Source of the DNA: Bacteroidales bacterium UBA4912
Lineage (GTDB): Bacteria > Bacteroidota > Bacteroidia > Bacteroidales > Dysgonomonadaceae
Direction: 5' to 3'
DNA: 25,323 nt
Assembly (NCBI GenBank): GCA_002398875.1
Contig: DHCC01000085.1
Location: 11,130-36,452, forward strand
Below, one piece after another: positions 15,343-22,867 of the stretch. Both the position numbers and the translations under genes were made by a program. The notes below the pieces were generated by a model that searched no databases, was not told where the DNA came from, and saw nothing but the letters and a program-made list of their open reading frames with translations. Within the stretch, counting starts at the first letter, position 1. Every line of letters begins with the position of its first letter.

Positions 15343-16110
15343 ATGGCAAAAAACAAACTAGCCAAGTTCGCCGAGATGGCAACATACAAGAATGTATTTC
15401 AAATATCCTTTAATGCATTGAAAACTGAAGGTTTCCCTCTGAAGGGCAAATGGAATACCCATTTTAAAAACAACAATCCAATTATCCTGGAGCTGGGCTG
15501 TGGTAAAGGTGAATATACTGTAGGGCTTGCCCGTAAGTTCCCCGAAAAGAACTTCATTGGTATTGATATCAAAGGAGCCCGAATCTGGAAGGGCGCCACA
15601 GAGGCCCTCAATGACAATCTGGATAATGTTGCTTTCATCCGTACTCACATTGAGTTTATAAATTACTTCTTTTCAAAAGATGAGGTTTCTGAGATATGGA
15701 TCACCTTCCCTGATCCGCAAATGAAGAAAGTAAATAAACGGTTAACCTGCACAAGGTTTATGAAGGAATACAGTAACCTTCTCAAGGATGATGGTATTAT
15801 TCACATTAAAACCGACAGTAATTTCCTCTATAATTATACAAGTGCTATTATAGAGGGAAATCAGCTGCCTGTACTTTTTGATACTGAAGACCTCTACAAT
15901 TCTTTACCTGAAGATGATATATTAGGAATTAAAACATACTATGAACAACAATGGCTTGAGCGTGGTTTATCTATAAAGTATATTAAGTTTATTTGCAGGG
16001 AGAAAGCCGACTGGACAGAGCCTGACATTGAGATAGAAAAGGATGATTACCGCAGCTTCGGCAGAAGCAGGAGAAAAGTGTATGAATTTAATAAAAAAGA
16101 AAACTTATAA
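15343..16110 (+). CDS. trmB: tRNA (guanine-N7-)-methyltransferase TrmB
   Basis: A 255-residue SAM-dependent methyltransferase that makes 7-methylguanosine at position 46 in the variable loop of tRNA. Visible motifs are the SAM-binding LELGCGKGEYT (49-59), the acidic FIGIDIKGARIW (71-82), the family signature TFPDPQMKK (121-129) and IHIKTDSN (153-160). The C-terminal KTYYEQQWLERG is also typical of the family. The Bacteroidetes form has an N-terminal extension of about 40 residues before the Rossmann core. It is the first gene of a tight operon: the Mrp ATPase starts 2 bp after its stop. Confidence 0.95.
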   Translation: MAKNKLAKFAEMATYKNVFQISFNALKTEGFPLKGKWNTHFKNNNPIILELGCGKGEYTVGLARKFPEKNFIGIDIKGARIWKGATEALNDNLDNVAFIRTHIEFINYFFSKDEVSEIWITFPDPQMKKVNKRLTCTRFMKEYSNLLKDDGIIHIKTDSNFLYNYTSAIIEGNQLPVLFDTEDLYNSLPEDDILGIKTYYEQQWLERGLSIKYIKFICREKADWTEPDIEIEKDDYRSFGRSRRKVYEFNKKENL

Positions 16111-16112
16111 TT

Positions 16113-17222
16113 ATGGCAATATATCCCCAACTTATAATTGATGCGCTTAAAAACGTGCGTTATCCCGGTACGGGACAGGATATTGTTTCTGCAGGAATGG
16201 TTGCAGATGACATACGTATCGAAGGTAACAAGGTGAGCTTTACGCTTATAACCGAAAAGGCACATGATCCTTTTATAAAATCGCTGGTCAAGATGGCTGA
16301 ACAGGCTATTCTTACCTATGCTGATAAAGATATTGATATATTAGGAAACATCTCGGTTAAATCAAAACAGGCTCCAAGACCTGCATTACCTGAATTACTT
16401 CCTGATGTAAAAAACATTATTGCCGTAGCTTCCGGCAAAGGAGGCGTTGGTAAAAGTACTGTATGCACCAATCTGGCGGTAGCACTGGCACAAAAAGGGT
16501 ATAAAGTGGGACTGCTTGATGCAGATATCTTCGGTCCTTCTGTACCAAAAATGCTTGACGTGGAGGACTCATCTCCGGCTCTGATAAAAAAAGATGGTCG
16601 GGACCTTATCGTCCCTATTGAGAATTACGGTATTAAGATGTTGTCAATAGGATTCTTTGTAAATAAAGATGATGCAGTTGTTTGGCGTGGTGCAATGGCA
16701 AGCAATGCTCTAAAGCAGTTGATTGGTGATGCCGATTGGGGAGAACTGGATTATTTTCTGATCGATTTCCCACCGGGAACAAGCGACATACACCTGACGC
16801 TTGTACAGACTGTACCAATTACCGGTGCAGTTATTGTAAGCACACCCCAGGAGGTAGCGCTGGCTGATGCACGTAAAGGAATCAGCATGTTCGCAGGTGA
16901 TAAAGTAAACGTTCCAATTCTTGGTCTTGTAGAAAATATGTCATGGTTCACACCGGCTGAATTACCTGAAAACAAATACTATCTGTTTGGAAAAGAAGGT
17001 TGTAAACGACTGGCAAAAGAGCTTAACTATGATTTGCTTGGTCAGATTCCTATAGTACAGAGTATTCGTGAGGGTGGTGATGACGGTAAGCCTGTTGCCT
17101 TAAACCAGGACAGCATAACTGGGATAGCTTTCAGTAAGTTGGCAGATAATCTTGTTGAGGCAATTGATAAACGTAACCGTGACCTTCCAAAGACATCAAT
17201 TGTTGAAATGAAAGTAAAATAA
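16113..17222 (+). CDS. apbC: Mrp/ApbC family iron-sulfur cluster carrier ATPase
   Basis: A 369-residue cytoplasmic P-loop protein of the Mrp/NBP35 family, which carries and delivers Fe-S clusters to apoproteins. Residues 1-85 are a MIP18/DUF59-like domain. The ATPase follows with the deviant Walker A ASGKGGVGKST (106-116), LLDADIFGPSVPKM (134-147), FLIDFPPGTSD (215-225) and STPQEVALADARKG (243-256). The region that holds the CxxC cluster-binding motif in E. coli Mrp reads ENMSWFTPAELPENKYY (274-290) and has no cysteine pair. My recollection is that this is the usual form in Bacteroidetes, where it may bind clusters differently. It starts 2 bp after trmB and ends 10 bp before the Nudix gene. 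Confidence 0.93.
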   Translation: MAIYPQLIIDALKNVRYPGTGQDIVSAGMVADDIRIEGNKVSFTLITEKAHDPFIKSLVKMAEQAILTYADKDIDILGNISVKSKQAPRPALPELLPDVKNIIAVASGKGGVGKSTVCTNLAVALAQKGYKVGLLDADIFGPSVPKMLDVEDSSPALIKKDGRDLIVPIENYGIKMLSIGFFVNKDDAVVWRGAMASNALKQLIGDADWGELDYFLIDFPPGTSDIHLTLVQTVPITGAVIVSTPQEVALADARKGISMFAGDKVNVPILGLVENMSWFTPAELPENKYYLFGKEGCKRLAKELNYDLLGQIPIVQSIREGGDDGKPVALNQDSITGIAFSKLADNLVEAIDKRNRDLPKTSIVEMKVK

Positions 17223-17232
17223 TGACAAGTAA

Positions 17233-17757
17233 ATGAAACACCCTCTCTATCAATTTATTTATTGTCCCAGATGCGGTTCTGCACATTTTAAAGAAAACAA
17301 CGAGAAGTCAAAAAAATGTCCAGATTGCGGTTTCACTTATTACTTCAACTCATCAGCATCGACAGTAGCGATAATTGAGAATAGTGACGGAGAAATTTTA
17401 GTTGCCCGCAGGGCCAAAGATCCTGCAAAAGACACGTATGATCTGCCGGGAGGTTTCATAGATATGTTTGAAACAGCTGAAGACGCTGTAAAAAGGGAGG
17501 TTAATGAAGAGACATGCCTGACAGTTGTATCATTAAGCTACCTTTTCTCAATACCGAATATTTATGTATATTCGGGTTTTGAAGTTCATACTGTTGACAT
17601 GTTCTTTAAGTGCAAAGTGGATGATTTCAATACACTACATGCACAGGATGATGTTTCGGATCTGAAATTTATCTCTAAAGACAAACTCAATCCAGATGAT
17701 TTCGGTCTGATTTCCATACGTAAGGGGATTGAAATGTTACTTCAACAAGAAAATTGA
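17233..17757 (+). CDS. Nudix hydrolase with N-terminal zinc ribbon
   Basis: A 174-residue pyrophosphohydrolase of the Nudix superfamily. Residues 1-35 form a zinc ribbon with two CxxC pairs (C11, C14, C29, C32), as in NudC-like NADH pyrophosphatases and ADP-ribose hydrolases. The Nudix box runs from G74 to L96: G-x5-E80-x7-R88-E-V-x-E92-E93. The usual Gly after EEx is replaced by C95. The catalytic Glu residues are intact, so the enzyme should be active. The substrate is probably a nucleoside diphosphate linked to another group (X), but which one cannot be told from sequence. It is the third gene of the trmB-apbC operon. Its stop is followed by 166 bp before the TPR gene. Confidence 0.9.
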   Translation: MKHPLYQFIYCPRCGSAHFKENNEKSKKCPDCGFTYYFNSSASTVAIIENSDGEILVARRAKDPAKDTYDLPGGFIDMFETAEDAVKREVNEETCLTVVSLSYLFSIPNIYVYSGFEVHTVDMFFKCKVDDFNTLHAQDDVSDLKFISKDKLNPDDFGLISIRKGIEMLLQQEN

Positions 17758-17923
17758 TTTAGTTTAACACTCATACACCCGGGCAATTAAACTTATAATA
17801 CACTCATAGCAATCTACTTTTCAAAAGGATATGCATCTGAATAGGACTAATCTCTACTTGAATTAACTTGGCAAAACATACACTATGAACAATGATAATG
17901 GTAAATTAATTATACTCAAAAAC

Positions 17924-20917
17924 ATGAAGAAGATCATCTTTGTTTTTACTCTTGCCTTAATAACACACGCTTCACCGGCACAAAAATCGGCATACAATTC
18001 TCAACCCGAGAGATTATTTAATCTTGGGAAAGAGATGTTTCTCGAGGGGAATTTTACCGGTGCACAGGACATTTTGCTTGAATTCACTTCCGGTAGCAGC
18101 GACCTTTTCCTAAATGAGGAAGCGGCTTATATGATAGCTGTTTCGTCATTCCGACTTGGAAATGAAAATAGTGGCGATATATTGAAACGGTTTCTTGATA
18201 CTTATCCTGAAACAATTCACAGACATCAGGTTAATTTTCTTGTTGCCTCTCATTACTACGACAACAAAGATTGGCAAAAAGCATTGCTTTGGTTTAACAT
18301 GGCCGATTTAGATTATCTTTCACTGGTAGAACAGGAAGATTACAGTTTCCGTCTTGCTTATACCCAATTACAAGTAGGGAACAAAGAAGAAGCTACTCGT
18401 TATTTTGGTCTGTTATCTCAAAACAGCCGCGAATATCGTGATGCTGCCGATTTCTATCTAGGCTATATTGAGTATTCAAACGGCAATTATACACAAGCAT
18501 TAAATCGTTTTGAAAGACTCAGAAACCATCCTGAATATCAGGAAGAAATTGCTTTCTACACAGCTCAGGCAACATTTTTCGATGGAAAAATTGACGAAGC
18601 AATACGATTAACAGAAGCTTTCTTATACAGATATCCAAATAGTCAGCATAACACTGAACTAAACAGAATAATGGGAAACAGCTATTACCGTCTCGGTCAG
18701 CCCACCCGTGCTATCCCATATTACGAGAGATACGTTGTGGGTGCAGAAAAACCTCTTCGTGGTGATGCATATTTCATGGGGTTATCCTATTTCGAAACAG
18801 GTAAATACAATGAAGCTCTGCGTATGTTTCAGCAAGCTATAGGTGAATCTGATGAGCTATCGCAAAATGCACAGCTGCAGTTAGGACAGACCTATCTGAG
18901 ACTCAACAGGAAACAACAGGCTCAAATGGCATTTGAAGCTGCTTCACGAGATAATTACAATCCTCAGGTTCGGGAGACTGCTATGTTCAACTATGCGTTG
19001 CTGGCGCACGAAACTAACTTCTCAGTATTCAGTGAGTCAATCTCACTATTCGAGAATTTCCTTCAGGAGTTTCCCAATTCTCAATATACCGACCAGGTAA
19101 ATGATATTCTTGCCGAAACATTTCTTACTACAAAAGATTACCAGGCTGCACTCAATGCAATTAACCGTATTAGCAATCCGGGCAGAAGAATTCAGGAAGC
19201 TAAGCAGATGGTATTGTTTCAGCTTGGTGCACAGGAGTTTATAAATGGAAATATGAACCAGGCAGTGCAATATTTCAACAACAGTATAGGTATGGGCAAT
19301 TACGACTCTAAAGCACGTAATAATGCTCTCTATTGGCGTGGCGAAACATATTACCGTATAGGTAATTACTCGAGTGCTGCAAATGACTTCAGACAGTTCA
19401 CTCAAAATGCATCACCTTCAGATGAAAACTACGCATTGGGATGGTATAACCTGGGCTACTCACAGTTCAAACAGCAGCAATACGCTCAGGCAGTGGGTTC
19501 TTTCCAGAAATATATATCTTCTGAAACCGGCCGTAATAAAAGTGAATATGCCGATGCTCTTAACAGAATTGGCGACAGCTACTATTTCAACCGCAATTTC
19601 AGTGATGCAGAACGATATTATGCTCAGGCAGCAGATGCCAATCCTGCAGCTGCCGATTATGCAGCATATCAACGTGCATTTGTATTAGGACTGCAACGAA
19701 ACTATCAGGGCAAAATAACCGCTCTGGATAATCTGATGAGCAGATATCCCAACTCACAATACTACGACGATGCTCTTTACGAGAAAAGCCGTGCTTTAAC
19801 AATGCTCAACAGAGAAAACGAGGCTATCAGTGTATTACAAAAGCTTGTAAATGATTTCCCAAAAAGTCCTCTAACAGGACAGGGTGGCGTACAATTAGGT
19901 CAACTCTACTACAACAATGGCAATTATCAACAAAGTATCCAGGCTTATAAAAATGTAATTTCCAATTTCCCCGGAACAGATGATGCACGTAACGCACTCA
20001 TCTCTATGGAGACTGTTTACAGGGATATGAATGATATACAAACTTATGTAGATTATGCCAACTCACTCCCGGGAGGTTTGCGTATTTCTACTTCAAAGCA
20101 GGATTCGCTAACATACCTTTCAGCAGAAAGTGTATACATGAGAGGTAGCCGCACAGAAGCAGAATCAGCAATGAACCGTTACTTGCAATCGTATCCTAAC
20201 GGAGCGTACAACAGTGATGCACATTACTATCTGGGGCTGATTGCAGATGAGAAAAACAATAAACAACAAGCACTGTCACATTTCCGCAGAGTTATTGATG
20301 CAGGTAATATTAAATTTCTTGACAATGCTTTGATATATACATCTCAAACAGAATATCAGAATGGTAATATGCAACAGGCACTGGCTGATTATTCCAGATT
20401 AGCCAATTCAGCAAGAAATACCACTAACCAACAGATTGGACAAATGGGTGTAGTTCGCACACAATCACAACTGGGCAACCATCATGATGCAATAAGAGCA
20501 GCTACAAATTTACTTTCCAATAGTAATCTATCTCCAGAAATTACTACAGAAGCCAGATATTTACGTGGCAAGGCTTATCATCAAGTAAACGAGACAAACA
20601 GTGCAATTGAAGACTTCAAGTTTGTATCAAATGACACCAGGAGTGTTTATGGAGCTGAAGCTCAGTTCTTGCTTGCCGACATCTACTACAAACAAAATGC
20701 TTATGACAAGGCAGAAGCTCAGGTCAAGGAGTTTATGCAAAAAGGTACCCCTCATCAATATTGGATGGCACGCGCACTTATAGTTCTCTCAGATACTTAT
20801 CTTGCAAAAGGAGATGAGTTTCAGGCAAGACAATATCTCGAAAGTCTCAGAAACAACTATAAAGGTGGAGAAGATGATATTCAGCAGATGATAAATGCAA
20901 GACTCGGAAGCTTATAA
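17924..20917 (+). CDS. Large periplasmic tetratricopeptide-repeat protein
   Basis: A 997-residue secreted protein almost wholly made of helical tetratricopeptide repeats. I chose the ATG at 17924, which gives the signal peptide MKKIIFVFTLALITHASPAQ. The in-frame ATG at 17885 would add 13 polar residues before it. At least nine TPR units can be picked out by the Y..G(N/K)Y..A...(F/Y) pattern, for example YFETGKYNEALRMFQQAI, YYRIGNYSSAANDFRQF, YYFNRNFSDAERYYAQAA and YYNNGNYQQSIQAYKNVI. No enzyme motif is visible, so a protein-binding scaffold role is likely. An outer-membrane barrel gene follows 47 bp downstream in the same direction, so the two probably work together. No specific function is known to me. 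Confidence 0.85.
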   Translation: MKKIIFVFTLALITHASPAQKSAYNSQPERLFNLGKEMFLEGNFTGAQDILLEFTSGSSDLFLNEEAAYMIAVSSFRLGNENSGDILKRFLDTYPETIHRHQVNFLVASHYYDNKDWQKALLWFNMADLDYLSLVEQEDYSFRLAYTQLQVGNKEEATRYFGLLSQNSREYRDAADFYLGYIEYSNGNYTQALNRFERLRNHPEYQEEIAFYTAQATFFDGKIDEAIRLTEAFLYRYPNSQHNTELNRIMGNSYYRLGQPTRAIPYYERYVVGAEKPLRGDAYFMGLSYFETGKYNEALRMFQQAIGESDELSQNAQLQLGQTYLRLNRKQQAQMAFEAASRDNYNPQVRETAMFNYALLAHETNFSVFSESISLFENFLQEFPNSQYTDQVNDILAETFLTTKDYQAALNAINRISNPGRRIQEAKQMVLFQLGAQEFINGNMNQAVQYFNNSIGMGNYDSKARNNALYWRGETYYRIGNYSSAANDFRQFTQNASPSDENYALGWYNLGYSQFKQQQYAQAVGSFQKYISSETGRNKSEYADALNRIGDSYYFNRNFSDAERYYAQAADANPAAADYAAYQRAFVLGLQRNYQGKITALDNLMSRYPNSQYYDDALYEKSRALTMLNRENEAISVLQKLVNDFPKSPLTGQGGVQLGQLYYNNGNYQQSIQAYKNVISNFPGTDDARNALISMETVYRDMNDIQTYVDYANSLPGGLRISTSKQDSLTYLSAESVYMRGSRTEAESAMNRYLQSYPNGAYNSDAHYYLGLIADEKNNKQQALSHFRRVIDAGNIKFLDNALIYTSQTEYQNGNMQQALADYSRLANSARNTTNQQIGQMGVVRTQSQLGNHHDAIRAATNLLSNSNLSPEITTEARYLRGKAYHQVNETNSAIEDFKFVSNDTRSVYGAEAQFLLADIYYKQNAYDKAEAQVKEFMQKGTPHQYWMARALIVLSDTYLAKGDEFQARQYLESLRNNYKGGEDDIQQMINARLGSL

Positions 20918-20964
20918 CTCTAAGTCACTGATCCAACTAATAACAAACAAACTGACAACCAAAT

Positions 20965-22680
20965 ATGAGAAAGATATATACAATAATTGCTGCATTAACA
21001 CTGTCTGCAGGTCTATTTGCCCAGACACAGGACTCTTTGTTAAAAAGGCAGATGGAGCTTGAAAGAGAGTTCAATCCCACCCTGCTCGATGCTGATAAGA
21101 TCAATTCATTGCCGGCATTAAGAGAGCCCACTGTACAGAAGGCAAATACAAACTACTCAACATGGGCAGGACGCATTGCTCCACCTCTTGAAATTGCACT
21201 GCCCCGTCCCGGAAATATAATGACCGAGATACCTTACAGCATGAAGAGAGGATTTTTATTTTTCAATGCTGGTAACTATGCAAACCTGAATGGTGGATTG
21301 GGCTACCGACTGGTTGAAAATGAGAAACACAATCTTGCATTCACATTCCTTCACAGCTCCACTAACAGTGATATAAACTATGTTCAGGAGGATTCCGATC
21401 CTGCCGGAAACAACGCCTCGATGATGGACAATCTTGGAAAACTTAGTTACAACCATCTTGCAGAAACTGTAAAGTTAAACATGCATCTATCCTATCTCCA
21501 CTCCATGTTTAATTATTACGGTAACACATTCGGCAATACCCGCTTTTTCGATAATGAGAAAAACAGCTTAGGTGTTCTTAATGCAAGAGTAGGCTTGGAA
21601 TCAGTTGAAAATGACGTACTGAACTATAAAGGATTTATCGACTTCAATAACTTCAACACCAAGATGAGCGATGATCTTGTTTACAACTGGATGAAAGGCA
21701 ACCAAATACATGCAGGTGTAGGCTTTGACAAACCATTTGGTGGAACAACCAGCAATAAGATCGGTGTGGATGGGTCAATATTTACAGCAATATATAATGG
21801 TGATGTCAGCAATTATTTTCTTATAAATGCATCTCCTTACATTAGCTTCAGCGGTCTTAACAGGCATGCCAAACTGGGAGCAGACATTCTTTTCCAAACT
21901 ACAGGAAATACAAAAATAAGAGTGGTGCCAAATGTTGATTTGCAATTAGGATTTACTGAATACTCTTCTGTTTACGCAACCATTCGCGGTGGATTCGACC
22001 ACAACACTCTTTTGGATATGATGGACGAAAGCAGATATTTTATGACTTATGAACCCGTCAAACCATCCTTCTCACATATAGATCTGGAAGCGGGATTCAA
22101 AATAGGAGAACTCAGCGGATTCAGGTTTGATATTTTTGGAGGTTACAGGAAGACTGAAGATGAACATTTCCTTGTACTTAATGGTCAGGACATTATTGGA
22201 GGAGATGTTCTGGGTCCTTTTACAGAATCACTTAAACCAATCTATGGTACACTTTCACACTCTTTTATAGGAGGAATGATACAATCCAACATCTGGTCAC
22301 CGCTTAATATTGCACTCCGCTTGAAGAAAAATTTCTATGATGCTACTGAAATTATGTCAAATAACATCGAAATAAATGACCCAATGGCATATAACAAACC
22401 GGGATTTGAAACAGATATGAGAGCAACACTTGAAATTGTAAGTAATCTAAAATTGACTCTGAACTACTATTTCGCAGGGGACCGCTGGACCTATTTCAAC
22501 AACTCCAACATAAAAATGGATAATATAAATGATCTTAATCTGGGAGGTGTTTACGAGATAAGTGATTCATTTTCTCTGAACGTGAAAGCAAATAATATAC
22601 TCTCACAAAAGTATGATATCTGGTATGGTTACCCTGCACAAGGAATTAATGTTGCAGGTGGTTTTACATTTAAGTTTTAA
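20965..22680 (+). CDS. Outer-membrane beta-barrel protein (often labelled TonB-dependent receptor)
   Basis: A 571-residue secreted protein with a signal peptide (MRKIYTIIAALTLSAGLFAQ). After a short periplasmic segment (ELEREFNPTLLDADKINSLP at about 32-51, then IALPRP near 79-84) the rest is a series of amphipathic strands. The last strand ends GGFTFKF, a typical outer-membrane C-terminus. Relatives in Bacteroidetes are often annotated as TonB-dependent receptors, but I see no full plug domain and the protein is short for one, so transport by TonB is doubtful. The position just after the large TPR gene suggests a two-component envelope complex. A hairpin (22735-22762) follows the gene and probably ends the transcript. 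Confidence 0.78.
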   Translation: MRKIYTIIAALTLSAGLFAQTQDSLLKRQMELEREFNPTLLDADKINSLPALREPTVQKANTNYSTWAGRIAPPLEIALPRPGNIMTEIPYSMKRGFLFFNAGNYANLNGGLGYRLVENEKHNLAFTFLHSSTNSDINYVQEDSDPAGNNASMMDNLGKLSYNHLAETVKLNMHLSYLHSMFNYYGNTFGNTRFFDNEKNSLGVLNARVGLESVENDVLNYKGFIDFNNFNTKMSDDLVYNWMKGNQIHAGVGFDKPFGGTTSNKIGVDGSIFTAIYNGDVSNYFLINASPYISFSGLNRHAKLGADILFQTTGNTKIRVVPNVDLQLGFTEYSSVYATIRGGFDHNTLLDMMDESRYFMTYEPVKPSFSHIDLEAGFKIGELSGFRFDIFGGYRKTEDEHFLVLNGQDIIGGDVLGPFTESLKPIYGTLSHSFIGGMIQSNIWSPLNIALRLKKNFYDATEIMSNNIEINDPMAYNKPGFETDMRATLEIVSNLKLTLNYYFAGDRWTYFNNSNIKMDNINDLNLGGVYEISDSFSLNVKANNILSQKYDIWYGYPAQGINVAGGFTFKF

Positions 22681-22734
22681 ACAATAAAACTGTATTTAAG
22701 CCAACAAGTACAATGTTAAAATTGAAATTTACCA

Positions 22735-22762
22735 GGGAGTTCTAAATTGTATAAGAACTCCC
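22735..22762 (+). terminator. Probable terminator after the barrel gene
   Basis: GGGAGTTCT (22735-22743) and AGAACTCCC (22754-22762) form a perfect 9-bp stem with a 10-nt loop, 54 bp after the stop. The sequence after it is only moderately T-rich (CTAAAAGTAATTTT). It separates the TPR/barrel pair from the PBP1A promoter. Confidence 0.55.
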
Positions 22763-22811
22763 CTAAAAGTAATTTTAATATTTCTTCCTTCAACTATTCG
22801 TTGGTTTTGTG

Positions 22812-22819
22812 TACTTTTG
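22812..22819 (+). promoter_or_regulatory. Putative -7 box of PBP1A gene
   Basis: TACTTTTG matches TAnnTTTG, 48 bp before the ATG at 22868 and downstream of the hairpin. PBP1A therefore probably has its own promoter. Confidence 0.5.
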
Positions 22820-22867
22820 CGGCGTCTTTGCACAAAGCAAATTATCCTGATGTGACTCTTCTGAATT

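Noticed and set aside
17767..17808. Two copies of ACACTCATA in the gap before the TPR gene
   Set aside because: Nine bases, two copies, 33 bp apart, with no symmetry or further copies. This is expected by chance in AT-rich DNA.
17924..20917. Possible DNA-level tandem repeats in the TPR gene
   Set aside because: The repeat pattern exists at the protein level only. The nucleotide sequence of the units is diverged, so it is not a DNA repeat array.
20965..22680. Calling the barrel a standard TonB-dependent receptor or SusC
   Set aside because: No complete plug domain, TonB box or SusD neighbour is visible, and 571 residues is short for SusC-like proteins.
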